A stretch of DNA of 64,000 bases from Bullera alba (Eukaryota; Basidiomycota; Tremellomycetes; Tremellales; Bulleraceae), in contig BCIX01000003.1 of assembly GCA_001600095.1 (NCBI GenBank), positions 1,922,001-1,986,000 of the forward strand, in the 5' to 3' direction. The notes beneath the pieces are model-generated. The model was not told where the DNA came from. It did not search any database and was given only the letters and a program-made list of their open reading frames with translations. This document shows positions 23,931 to 35,800 of this stretch, piece after piece. How positions within the stretch are numbered: position 1 is the stretch's first letter; each line of letters begins with the position of its first letter. The position numbers were made by a program, and so were the translations under genes.

Positions 23931-25144
23931 CGTGGGCGGGTTGGGAGGGTATGTGGCTTCCTCTGTAGCGAAGGCGTTGCCGTCGACTTAGGTGGATTAA
24001 GATGAGGGTATCGGCAGTTTCAGCGCACGGGCCCAGCCTATATGTACGCTTGCCCACCACTGTCCGACTGATGTATGGTGCCAACTTGCCTGATAGCAAC
24101 GACAGCGAAGCTAGCTCTGAGGATGAGTCACTGTCCATAAACGTTACGTTATTGCCGCCCGGCTAGTGCTCATGCGGACATCACCGACGTTTCAGCTTAC
24201 TTGTACGCGGAGCTCCACGTGGCGACGATTTGACGCACCTGTTGCCACGTGGTAGGACTCGCACCTGGAGGTCGATGGCAATATTGGGAAGGCGTGATAG
24301 CGGGCTTGGGTGATAACTGATATGAATATCAGAAAGATGCACTTCTTAAGTGGTGGACGTGATCGAGAGACTCATCCAATAGGGAACTTGTCGACTGAAG
24401 GGAGCTTGGAAGGATCCGATGAGCGACAGTTGATTAGGCTTCTGAAGAGCAACGATTTGATATAATGATCCCTGGAAGAAGGATCAAGACAAGCTATGAA
24501 AGTACGAACTTATATACTGTACGAAGTGGATCTGCTTCTCCGATCCATCTCGGATGAGACGTCTCAATTGAGACAATGAGACGTCTCGGCTGTCTCAATG
24601 AGACGTCTCACCTGTCTCAATATTGAGACAGCGAGCCTATTCCTGTTCTACTGTACGTCGTACTTGTAGGTCCTCAGACCTAACTTGCGATCACCTTGCT
24701 GGATAGGCGTGCGCCGAAAGCAGGTGTGGTCTCGCTCATGACGCCAGGCCCATAACCAGTAGTGCGCAAAACTGTTCGGTACGGCTCAGCCGCTATCATG
24801 CATGAGGTCCACATCCTACAAAGTCATTTCAACACCGATATCAATGCCAAAGGAGGAACTAGTCGTGAGGGAAGAAGTGTGGAACAGACATTTATTGTGG
24901 ATCGAGAATTGAGAAAAGTCGTCAAGAACCATACAGGCCGGACTCAAATTGGTCTGCCGTTCGAGTGCGTCGTACGATCGTGATGTTCCGTCGTCGTGAG
25001 GGATCGTGATAGTCGTGGTATACAAGTCTGATTATATTCCGAAAGTGTAGTAATATAGCGCGAGTCGGGGTTGGGGGTGGATGATGGGTAGGACGGTGGT
25101 CGAAGATCTGATTATGGTTTATTGTCGGGGAAGCGGAAGCGTCG
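23931..25144. promoter_or_regulatory. HUL5 upstream region with E-boxes and palindrome cluster
   Basis: About 1.2 kb between the HUL5 start and the 3' end of the Rab-like gene. It has two CCACGTGG boxes (24215-24222 and 24245-24252, 30 bp apart) about 285-320 bp before HUL5, and a palindromic repeat cluster at 24556-24631. A 73-codon ORF at 24762-24983 shows no domain and is not called. Confidence 0.5.
24556..24631. repeat. Regular palindromic GAGAC/GTCTC cluster
   Basis: The perfect 10-bp palindrome GAGACGTCTC occurs three times, at 24556-24565, 24578-24587 and 24600-24609, exactly 22 bp apart. Related arms form two more perfect palindromes: GTCTCAATTGAGAC (24561-24574) and CTGTCTCAATATTGAGACAG (24612-24631). 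The half-site GAGAC or its complement appears ten times in 76 bp. Confidence 0.85.
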
Positions 25145-27775
25145 CTAGCAGCATCCTCCTCGAGCTTTGACCTTGGCGTCCTTGTTCTGCGATTCCACCG
25201 GGTCTGTCAACATGACACTGTTCTTTCGTCGCAATGTACGCTCCCGTTCAATCTTTTCGCGTTTCTCCACCAGCAACGCCGAGACACTCCTGAACAGGGC
25301 TTCGACGCCTATTTACCCCATTAGCAAGACTCTCCCACTCTCTACCCGCGTGGACTCACCCTCTCCGGACAGTGCGCTGACCTCGCCAACTCGCATCCCC
25401 TCAACGTCCACGCCCCACCCGGCGTCATCTTCGTGACCATCGCTACTGCCCCTCTCGCTGCCATACAGCCTCGAGTCCCTGCCCAGACTTCCGCCCCGAG
25501 CCCGGCCTGTGGGCTTGGTCCTATCGGAAGGCGAGGTGATGCCGCCGGTTGACTTTGTAGATCGAGTAGTGAGCAATTCACCCGATTCCTTCTTTCGAAC
25601 CCCGGCCCCAAATTCCCCAAGGGCTTCTGCCGCGCCGGGACCCTCGCCCATCCGCCAAGGTCGATTCGTGCCCGCGCTCCAATCCTCACTACGACGTCGA
25701 TTGGCGTCGGCCATGCCCATGCCCAATGCTGGGCTAGATTGCAGTCTGGCCCTCTGCGGTGTGTCCGAGTTGAAGGACTGCGCTCGACCCGTGGACGATG
25801 TTTTGGAGGCAAAGTGTCGCTCGGAAGGCATATACGGGCCTTCACGCGGTGAGACGGGGTTATCTTCGGCCAGTCGAGCCAGACTGGATGCCGCTCCGGA
25901 GATGCTGGATGTTCGGGAGAAACCAAGGGCGCCAGAGATCGAGAACCTTCCTGCGGAAACACCATGTCGGCTCGTTGGTGATGCCGGTGTGAGAGACGGC
26001 TTGATGGGCTCGACGAACGTTACGGAGGTGGGCAAAGTGGGCGACTGGAGTGCTGGGAAAGACAGCTTTCTCGACCGAGGCGATGTTGGGTCGACAGTGA
26101 CGGACAACGGGCGCGGAGAGGTGATTTGCATCGAGGACGGTCGGGTACGCGGCGCGGCGGGGAACGGGACAGTCTCTTTCGCGGGTGTTTTCACGGGTGA
26201 CGTCTTGACCAATGGCGCCTTTGGCGCGGGTACAGATGGAGCAGTGATGAGCGTAGTCAAGGCTGTATGCGAATGAGACCGCGTTGGCGTCGGACTTGAC
26301 AATATCGATGCCGGTGCAGTGCGTGGTTGCTGAGATGCGAGGGAGGATGATCGAAGTAGATTCCGCGAATGCGACGATGGTGGGGAGAGATGTGATTGTG
26401 TTTGAGCTGGAGGTTGTGGAGCGGCGGGTTTGAGCCAACTCCGGATAGTCTCTTGTGCTTCTTCTGGCCAAACTACCCTTGGCGACTCGAGATCGATCTT
26501 GCTTCCGACAATGTAGATCACCGTCTCCTTGGGTACCGTCCGACCAAGCTCCTCCAGCCAGCTCCTCACGTCGTCAAAGCTGCTTCTGTCGCTCACGTCG
26601 TAGACCAAGACACAGACATGTGCTCCGCGGTAGTAGATGGGCGCCATGGACCGGAATCGCTCTTGACCGGCTGTATCCCATATCTGGAGTTTGACCCGGA
26701 CTCCACTGTGGACCAGTTTCCTAGTATGTAGTGAAGAGCCAATCGTCGCTGCAGCGGTGGTGGAAGCGAAGACTCTAGTGGTGTAGCGCAGTATCAAGCT
26801 AGTCTTGCCGACACCTTGGGATCCAAGAAGTACGACCTTTGCTTCCAGGCCATCGGGACCACCCATGTCCGGGACGGCGGAATCAGAGGGTGAATCTAGC
26901 GTCGGGGCGGTGAGTGTGCGGGTCATTCCTGGCGATGAAGATCGGTTGTATACTGCCAGCTGTGATGATGGCTGTCGGGCTCCCATGCCAACTAGATTTC
27001 TCCCTTTGACTCTCGCTTCCAGACTCTCGCTCCTCGACTCGGCCAACCGTAATGTGCTGGGATTGATGGCCGTCTGGCTCCGTCTCATTGGTTTCGGGGG
27101 AGGTCCCATGGACTTCCGGTTGACATTTGGCGATGTGAGCGCAGCGACCTCGCCGAGTGAGGGTCGTATGGGTTGTGTGTGAGAGTGTGACCTCGCCCTG
27201 GTCAACGCTTCGATTTGAGGTGAGACCGGTCGACTTGATGGGTCTATGGATATTGTGGGCATCATCTTCGGCCGCTCCTCTCCCAGTACAATCTCCTCGA
27301 TGGATGTGAATCCATAGTGGTCCACCGTGGCCGGCGGGGCGAGCTTGATCATAGCGTCTGGGAATAGGACTTTGGAGTTTGGAGGCGAGGGATCGGGCGT
27401 TGGCGGGAGGGTGGGCTGGACAATCATTTCTGAAATAGTCGGCGTGGCCAGTGGTGTGAGAGCAGGGAGTGCTGACGTGCTCAGCTTTGGCGCTGGGGGT
27501 GGTGATGGACCGGAAGAGTTTGAAGGTGGTCCTAGCACTGAGAATGATTGTGCGACTGGGAACGGGGAGGAGTGCCGCTGCTGAAAGATTGGAAAGGGTA
27601 CTAATGGCTTTGGTCTCTCTTCGAACGGGTGCAGTGCTGCCAGAGGTGAAGGTGGAGTGATGAGCTGTTCAGCTGTGGTCGAACTGCCCTGTGACGACGA
27701 TGTAGATGGGTACGACACGTCTGTATCTGAGAAAGGTTGATGTGGAAAGTTTGGAGGTGATACCACGAGACTCAT
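25145..27775 (-). CDS. Rab-like small GTPase with long N-terminal extension and large internal insert
   Basis: Two exons, 25360-27775 and 25145-25308, give an 859-residue protein. Residues 1-310 are Ser/Pro-rich and probably disordered. The Rab G domain begins at about 312: LLGSQGVGKTSLILRY (P-loop), TIGSSLHTRK, LQIWDTAGQERFRSMAPIYY (G3), LVYDVSDRSSFDD, and IYIVGSKIDLE (G4, with Ser for the usual Asn). After EEAQETIRSWLKP (to about residue 450) comes about 335 residues of Ser/Pro-rich sequence, and only then EVSALSGEGVEALFRS at about 798-812, the G5 element. The protein ends with KVKARGGCC, a double-cysteine Rab prenylation motif. So the G domain is split by a disordered insert between helix 4 and strand 6. 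It is presumably membrane-anchored in vesicle traffic; the closest Rab subgroup is not clear. SEC2, a Rab exchange factor, lies upstream on the same strand. Confidence 0.88.
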
Positions 27776-29551
27776 CTCGCTAACACTCTCGATCCAAATT
27801 TTCTCCTTCCTAGCTCGGTTGACAAGCCCAACAGCCTGAGAGAGGTGTATTCTCCGAGAAGGCCTAGAGGGTTGAAATTAGAGATCTACCATGGGGGAGA
27901 TTGCTCGTGCTCGGACGGGTGTTGGATGATCTGCACCTAGAATTTCCCGTTAGAGCGCGAAAGCAAGGGCGAAACAGCCGAGCTTGACTCACAGATGGAT
28001 GCTTTGACGCAGTAAGCCCCCTGCACCAGGCAGTGGCGTCGATCACGAAGCGATGACAAGTGGTAGTAGTGCCAGAAAGCCCAGCTGAGCGGGAAGCAAG
28101 AGATGACCGTGCTCGGTCGCGTTACCGAAGAGGTGAAGATGGCGGGAGGGGCTTATGTCGCGTGAGGACAAGACCGGTGGATACAAAGAATGGCCAGTAC
28201 GGAGCTAATCCGGGGGTCGATCAGTGATTGCGATGTAGAGTGGGGGAATGGAAAGGAGGTTGTCACAACGGTGGCGGAGGTTGGCAGAGTGAGTCAAACA
28301 GACCACGAAGCTGTTTACTCGACTCTCCGTCCTGATTGCATTGACGAGGAAGCGAGGTGATGAAGATTGGCTTGTGACTCACCTTGATCTCGCACACTGA
28401 GAAGCGAAGTGATTAACAGGAGGTGGACGAGTGTGCGTGCACCGCTTCCTGAGACGAGGAGCCCCTGTGCTGTTGTGAAGCACCGTTCCTGAGCTGGGCA
28501 CCGGGTGGGTCCAACACTCCCAACGCGGTAGCGATGTCTGGAAGAGATGAAGGATGGTATGCTTATATGCTCATGAAGCACTCAGCAGACTGAGCACTGG
28601 ACTGTACTCGGTCGCCGCTCAACGCGGCGTGGTTGCTGATCAAGTTGTGTTTTGATGGAGGACACGGGGAAATCGGAGAATTCAACTGGATATGATGGTC
28701 GTTATCGGGAACCCCGGCGAAGAAGGGGAAGAATGTGTCGACTATCCACAAGGTCCTACTGTGTACCTTTCCTGTCGACGATCCCTTCTGCACAGCCAAG
28801 AGATACACTTCTGCTTGTTCTTCGGCGATGTTGTTGATTTTCCTCGACGCCGCGAAACCTTAGCTTGCGACGCGAACCAAGTGAGTGACTGATTTGTTGT
28901 TGTCGTTCCTGACGCGCGGATCGGTGTGGGTGGGGGAGATGATGGAAGATGGGCGAAGTTGAGAGCGGCGGTGGTGACAACGTAGAGAGAGGCAAGATGG
29001 AGTTGGATTGCAAGGATGGAGGGTGAGACTGGACCAGGGTACAAAAGCGCTACTGGGTCGAGTCAAAGTACCAAGCCTCTGATTGTTTGTGCGTTCGGTC
29101 GGCAGGATTGCGGTAAAGTCGATCAACGCCTATGTCCTTTCGCTCTGTGTGACGGAGACGAGTTGAGTGAGAGCACAGACGACTAGTGATCACCACTGCT
29201 CTACCCATGCATGCTATCAGCGCTGGCTCTCTACCACTCTTCCCGCCTCTACCACTTGCTCCCTTGCTAAATTGGATTTTCCCAACGACCTCTTGCACCG
29301 AGGTACCAAGGTTTCAGGTTTGTTTTGTCTCAATCACGTAATAGGGGTGCCACAACGGGTAGTTACCTCATCGCTCATGCGTATAGCCTGCACACGGTGG
29401 CGGTGGAAGTGCGAGCACTTCGCACGCTGTCGCCCTATCTGCTCTCTTGCTGCTCTCTGGAACTCTGCCTGGTCGTACCGGTATGCTATGCACAGATGAT
29501 GCGATACGACTGCTGCTCCTACCGGTCCCTCTGATGCTACTGAACAAGCTC
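27776..29551. other. Long leader/promoter of the Rab-like gene and SEC2 3' flank
   Basis: This 1.8-kb gap has no convincing protein exon. On the minus strand there is a probable leader intron at 27937-27992 (GTGAGT donor, CTAAC branch site, TAG acceptor) and possibly another donor near 28383. This suggests a long spliced 5' UTR for the Rab-like gene. Short ORFs near 28563-29300 look like chance. Confidence 0.4.
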
Positions 29552-32519
29552 CTACGCGCCTCCGCTCACACCCACCCTCGCCCGCCACATCTCCTCTTTC
29601 AACCTCACCACCGTCTTCCACGTCTTCTCCTCCCAACCCTCGGCATCGGCCTTTAACCAGCGCTTTTCCCCATCCACCTCTATTGAGGGATTTGTCGTTT
29701 CTGGGACTTGAGCAGTGGGCGTACGGGGATGTCGGGGCGGTAAGGGTGGAGGCGGTTTAGCAGCCGACGTGGCAGGTTCAGCCTTGTCATCCTCGTTGAG
29801 GTCCACGACCGGGGCCTCAGCGGGAATTTCCGCCGATTCAGTCGGGTTGGCTTCTTCTGTTACCGCTGCGGCTTTCTCCTCGGTCAGATCTGGCTGAGTG
29901 GCGTGCTCAGTAGTGTTCTCTTCCGCCTTCTCCTCTTCGGGCTTTTGCTCGCCTAAATCGACCTTCTCGACAGCTCGGCCCCTGGCAGCGGCGCGGCGAG
30001 GAATCGGAGGAGCGGAAGGGGATGCCGGAGGCTGAGGCGAGTCGGTCACTTGAGGAGTATCTCCACCTTGAACATCGCTTTCGGGAACCACTTGATCATC
30101 GGGCACATCGATCGGCTTGTCGCCCTCCTTGGCCGAGTTGTCCGTCGGCTCATCCTCCTTCGCTAACTCTGGCTCTGGGTCCAGTTCGTGATGCTGCTCT
30201 TTTGGCGTCATGAACGATCCCTCCTCCGTTCCCTCCGCCGAGGGAGTCAACGATGCTGACGAGTCCGCTCGTCCAAGCATGCTGGGTCGGAGATTCTTGC
30301 CATCATCGCCATCACCAGTGTCATGACCAAGGGGTGGACCTGCCGGAGAAGCCTCTACTTCCACTATACTCGGCACGTCCCTTGACGTCCTTGACCCTTC
30401 CTCCGGCTGTTCAGGCGTCGTCTCCCTCTCATCTCGTTTATCCTTTTCACCGGTATTCGAAGCCAGGTCGGATTCTTCATCCAGTCCTAGCGCTCTCCTT
30501 CCTTTAGACTCTGGCTCGTCGGCTGGATCGGCAAGTATGGCCTTTGCCGAGGAAGGACTGCTAGGCGGAGGAGTGGCACTATCCGCTCGACCGAACCACC
30601 CGCCACCACCGGTCGAACCTCCTCCCGTGCTGGGCGTCCTCTCCGATGAACCGAGTTTGAAGCCCAATCCCCAGCCTCCGGCCGATCGCTTTCGCTCTGG
30701 CAAAGGTGGCTTCTCCGCAGTCTCCCCTTGGGTCGCTGTGCTGGCTATACTAGATCGCTTGTCATTGATCTCCTCGCCCGGTTTCTCGCTCGACAACGCA
30801 TAACCGTCATCACCATGCCATACCACATGGATAATGCCCGTACGGACAAAGTGCCACAACTCGCAGGTGGCTCTCAGACGTTCCAAACACCAACCCGACT
30901 TGCAGAGGGGATACACCTTGTCGTTGGCATTGGCCGTTGCCTGGCTCGAGGCCCCCGTGTTGGCCGTTGGCGCCGGCTTGCTGACTCTGAATACGTACAC
31001 CGAGGGCAATTGGCTAAACGACCCTGCTAGAGATGGTGACGCGAGGGGCGACTGATTGGGCGAGGCATTCGCATTAGGCGAAGTTGCCGCCGTGGTGTTG
31101 AAGAATGGCTTGAGGGAGAACCTCGAGGAGGACCGATGGGCAGGGAGACCAGGGTGATTTGGCGGAGGACCAAAGTGCGATCCACTTGGCGAATTGGGTG
31201 CTGCATGCGTGGCATTGGGCGGAAAGACCAATTTACCACAGAGCGAGCATCCGATTTCCGGGGGTGGAGTGGTCGTGCTGGCAATGACTGTCGAGGCGCT
31301 GACTGGCTCGACGATCAGTTCCCCGCTGATAATCGCAGCGCCAACTGTCCTTCTGGAGAAATAGCTCAGATCCCGAGCCGCGTCCAGTCTGACCGTGGGG
31401 TCCTGATCCTCGGTGATCACTCTGGCGAGAAACGCTTGAGTGAGGAGGTTGGCGACCAGAGGCGGTGGGAAGAGCTGTTTACTCGTCTTCTTCAACGGAC
31501 GCAATTGTCGTAGATGCGAGATGAACGATATGAACTCGGTGTACGGAACGTGGGAGATGAGCAGTTTTGACTCTGCGACCGAAGTGACTGCCGGGGCGGA
31601 GGACGATTGTGGCGGTGAGGACGTGCTGAGCGACTGAAAGTGGACCTGCATGTCCCTCACAGCAGCTTCTGCCGCTGCGAGATTCTCCTCTGTCTCTTTC
31701 AATCGAGATTCCGCTTGAACTCTCGACATGCGTTCCGCCGCAACCATCGTGTTGGCCTATCACCCAAGTCAGCACATCACCCCCAAACGCCCTCTGACTC
31801 ATATCCAGACTTCACGGACTCACCTGATCGAATAGACTTGCCGCGAGATCATCCACCTCGTTCTCCACCTTTGCCCTCCTTTCCTCTGCATTCCCCCTCC
31901 TCCTCTCTTCTTCCACCAGACCCGAGGCCAATCTCTGCATCTCGCCCGCAATCTGACTTCGCTCCACCAAAAGGCCCGTGTTCATACTCTCCTCCCAGCG
32001 CTTCTTCTCCACCTCCAGCTCCTGGGCTTTGCCCTGTAGATCCTTGTGCGAGTCTTGCAACTGGACATGCTGGTCTTCCAGCTCCGCATGTCGCGATATC
32101 GACGCTACTAGCTTTGCATTCAATGCCTGGGTCTGATCCGCCAATTCAGTCAATTGCGTTCGGAGCGAGGATATCAATTGTGTAGTTGGCGAGTCGGGTC
32201 GATGAAGCGCTTCCGCAGGGTGGGGGAGGTCTGCAGGTGAAGGCAGCAGTGCTGGCGGGATAGGCGTGTCGTCATCACCCTTGGGCACGGTATTGTCGAC
32301 ATGTTGCTCGGCTTTCTCGGCTTGCTCGACCTGAGGGGATGTTGGCGCAGTGGTCGGCTTTGCTTCGCCCTCCTCCTCGGCGTCACCACCTTTGGCCTCT
32401 ACGACCATGGGCGAGGGCTCTGACGCGTCGGGTTGAGCCTGTTGATCTCCATGTCCAACGTCCAATTTGGCCGGACTTCCCGGCACGACATACCCTTCCT
32501 TTCTATGCTCTTCGGTCAT
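29552..32519 (-). CDS. SEC2: Sec2-type Rab guanine-nucleotide exchange factor
   Basis: Sec2 activates the exocytic Rab Sec4 on secretory vesicles. The start MTEEHRKEGYV is at 32519. After an acidic leader, a coiled coil runs from about residue 110 (LISSLRTQLTELADQTQALN) to the Sec2 signature KVENEVDDLAASLFDQ, which is joined across a short intron (about 31748-31823) to ANTMVAAERMSRVQAESRL; this is the GEF helix. The central part contains CSLCGKLVF and later YPLCKSGWCLERLRATCELW, paired cysteines usual in fungal Sec2 C-terminal regions. The last 400 residues are acidic and Pro/Ser-rich, ending KTWKTVVRLKEEMWRARVG. The total is about 965 residues. It sits 1.8 kb upstream of the split Rab-like gene, same strand. 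Confidence 0.9.
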
Positions 32520-32859
32520 GGCTCGCGTTGATCACTCGGACTCATCCAGCTGAGACAGGTTTGGTGTATCAGATTCGAAACGAGCGATTGGCTTGGGCAT
32601 AGAGGGAGGCCGGAACCGGGAATCCGAAACAGGCAGGATAGAGCGGGATCAATTCGAAACGACGTCGATCACTCCCCCCGCATCCACCACCACCACATGC
32701 ACCACACTCGTACCTGTAGCTCATGCATCCTGTATATGAGAGCGCTCGTCACCCGGCATAGGGCCCAGAGTGGAATGAGAATGGGGAATGGACCGTCTAA
32801 TGATATTCATGTACAAAGAATCAACCTCGTAACCGTTTGCTTTGTCTATTGTTGTCCGA
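32520..32859. other. Intergenic SEC2 upstream / ACL1 3' UTR
   Basis: About 340 bp. It should hold the SEC2 promoter and the ACL1 3' end. An open frame running from the ACL1 coding region down to 32721 is intron read-through, not extra protein. Confidence 0.35.
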
Positions 32860-35800
32860 TTACACCTTTGGGGTGAAGATGACTCGGGGCTCCTGAGCCG
32901 GGATGTGAATGTCCTCTCCAGGGTCTGCAAGAGGTTGTCAGCTAAATTGACAAGGAGGAGAGAGATGGACTTACGTCTGTAGAGGGGCTGCTTGAGACCC
33001 TTCTGGTCGAGGTAGTGGCCGATGAAACCGATAGATCGTCCGAGGACGAATAGACCGTTGAGCGCACCGTTCTTGAGGAAGTCTCCGGCCTCCTCCTCGG
33101 TGAAGGCGCCGGAACCGCTGAGCAGATCGCAGAACGAGGCGGCGATAGCACCGTCGACGTTGAGGATGAGCGTGTTGGACTTTTGGGTCGTGACGTCCTC
33201 GACGGCGAGAGCGTAGTCGAGAGTCCTGTGCTGGGGGAAGTTCTTCTTGACGTAGTCGACGACCAGGGACACTCGGAGATCCGGGTTGGTCTTGGACTTG
33301 ATCTTGTGACCAATACCGGGGATCAGCCTGTTGGCCTTTCGCATCGAGTCGACGAACTCTCGTGGAGTGAGACCGGACTGGAGACCTCGGGAGAACTCGG
33401 CGGCAGCACCGTCAAGAGCACCACCGAACCTGTCACCAATGGTCAAGAGACCGGCGACAAGGGACGAGATCAGGTCCTTGCCGGCTCGAGCGGTGATGAT
33501 GGTGTTCATGGCACCGGAGACGGCTGGTCCGTGATCGGCGGTAAGTTGGAGGACCATCTCGATGAATTTACCGGCGAAAGGTGGCAGTCGTCGCTTGAAC
33601 CAAAGCAGAGACACGACACCTCCGATACCGAGCTCCTCTTTGAACACGTCGGAAATTCTCATTCCTGCGTACATGAGCTCTTGACCTCGCTCGTCGGAGA
33701 TGGTCGAGATGAAAGCGGCGGGCTTTCGGATCAAGCCGAGCTTGGAAGCCCACTGGTAGTCCATGGGGATGGTGGGTGGCTCGACCTCGGCCTGGGGAAC
33801 GATGGTACCGTTGGCGACGAGCTTGTCGTAAGTCACTCGGAGGGTCTCTGGCAGGTCCTCGAAGGTGTCTGGGACGATGAATCCAGCGGCCTTCATGGCC
33901 CTGTTCTTGGCATCGGCAGTCTCCATGTCAGAGTTGGCCATGGAACCAGCGTGACCGAACTGAACCTCGGAAGTGAACATCTTGGCGCAAGTTCCGATAG
34001 CCCAAGCGATGATGGGCTTCTTGATCTGTCCGTTCTTGACGGCCTCGATGACTCGGTACTCCTCTGTTCCACCGACCTCTCCGAGCAGCAAGAGCATCTT
34101 GCATCCTGGGTCCTGCTCGTATCGGAGCAAGTGGTCGATGAACGAGGTACCGGGGTATCGGTCACCACCGATGGCGACACCCTCGTAGACACCGTTGGTG
34201 GTGTAGGAGAGGATGTTGTTGAGCTCGTTGGACATACCACCAGACTTGGAGACGTATCCAACGGATCCAGGTCGGTAGAGCTTACAAGCGATCAGGTTGT
34301 CCATCATACCACCAGTGTTTCCGATTCTGAAGCATCCTGGCTTGATACCACCGACAGTAGCAGGACCGATGATGATGACGCCCTTGGCGACGGCGAGGTG
34401 GAGGAGCTCTCGAGCGTGTCTCTCTGGCACTCCCTCGGCGATGATACCGATAGACTTGATCTGGGAGTAGTTGAGGATGTCGAGGGTAGAGGCGTAGACA
34501 GATCGGGAAGAGGAGAAGTTGACAACGACGTCGACGTCCGGGTGCTTCTTGATGGCCTCACCGACAGATGTGTAGACTGGGAGCAGGGTCTCCTTGGTAC
34601 CCCAGTAGAACTTCTGGATGTGGTGACCACCGAATGGGTAGATCATGGCAGCGACCGAGGGCTGCTTTCGGCCACAAGAGAAGTCAAAGTCGAGCATGCC
34701 CTGGATGGCTCGTGGCTGAAGACCGAAGACGAACGATCGGGTGTGCTCGTCGAATGGCCTGAACCATGGTCGAGAGCCGTGAGACTCTGGCTCGAATCGG
34801 GCAATCTGGTCGTTGGCCTGCTGTCGCGAACCGTCGGCATTGATAGAGCCGACAGCTCCGTTGGATGGAGCAGCGGCGGATCCGTTCGAGTCGGAGACAG
34901 TTCCGGTAGGGGCGGGGCTGACTGGTCGGGTAGCGGCAGAGTCTGGCTTGCTAATACCAAGAGCCATGGGGACAATGGCGGTGATGGGCGACTCGGGGCC
35001 GTAGACCTTCATGGGCACACCGATGGACTCTCCACAGAGTCTCATGGCCTTGAGACCCTCCTGGTAGTTGGGTCCGGCTCGTCTGACCCAGATGGAGACG
35101 CTGTGTCTCTGGAGACCCTCCTGGAACTGCTTGAGAGCTCGGATGATACCCTTGAAGGTGGCAGCGACATCACTGAAGTTGGCGGCACCACCACCAATGA
35201 TGAGGACCTTTCCGCCCTTGACTGGCTCGCCTCGGGTGATCAGGTCGACGATGGTCTTGGCGTACTCGTAGGTCTGTCCCTCGGTTGGGGCACCAGAGTA
35301 TTCACCGTAGTTGGCGAGCTCGTGAGCGTAACCAGCGGCGGCAATGGCGTCAGAGTAGACGACCGAAGCACCACCACCGGCGACCATGGTCCACACTCGG
35401 CCAGCGGGGTTGAGGACGGTCAATTTGAGGGAAGCACCAGTGGAAGCGTCGAGCTTCTGGATGTAAGCCTCCTCTTTGGTCAGGTCTCGACCGAAAGGAG
35501 CGGGCCAGACCATTGGGGGTCCTCGGTCGGCCTTGATGGGTCCGTTGGCCGAGGTGGCTGGGGTGGAGATGTCTCGAGCGAGAGCCCACTTGGGTCCACA
35601 CAAGAAGTCGGCGGTCTGGTCGAGCTTGGCGGCCATGTCGAGGTAGAAGATCTCTCCGTTGTCGAGGGCGACAAGGGGGTTGATCTCGAGGTAGGCGACT
35701 GCGGAAAGTCAGTACATGTGGGTCTTTTACGGCTCTGAGGTACTCACAGTGCAGGTCGACGTAGACACCGTACAGTCGGATCAGGAAGTCGGCAAGGACA

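Noticed and set aside
24762..24983. A 73-codon plus-strand ORF between HUL5 and the Rab-like gene
   Set aside because: No domain, no splice context and no neighbouring exon; likely chance.
25509..26276. A 255-codon plus-strand ORF
   Set aside because: It lies antisense to the insert region of the Rab-like gene and has no domain; the minus-strand frame carries the conserved motifs.
33183..35738. An 851-codon plus-strand open frame opposite ACL1
   Set aside because: It mirrors the strongly codon-biased ACL1 exon, is Gly/Asp/Val/Ser low-complexity, and matches no family; it is a typical antisense artefact of GC-rich codon bias.
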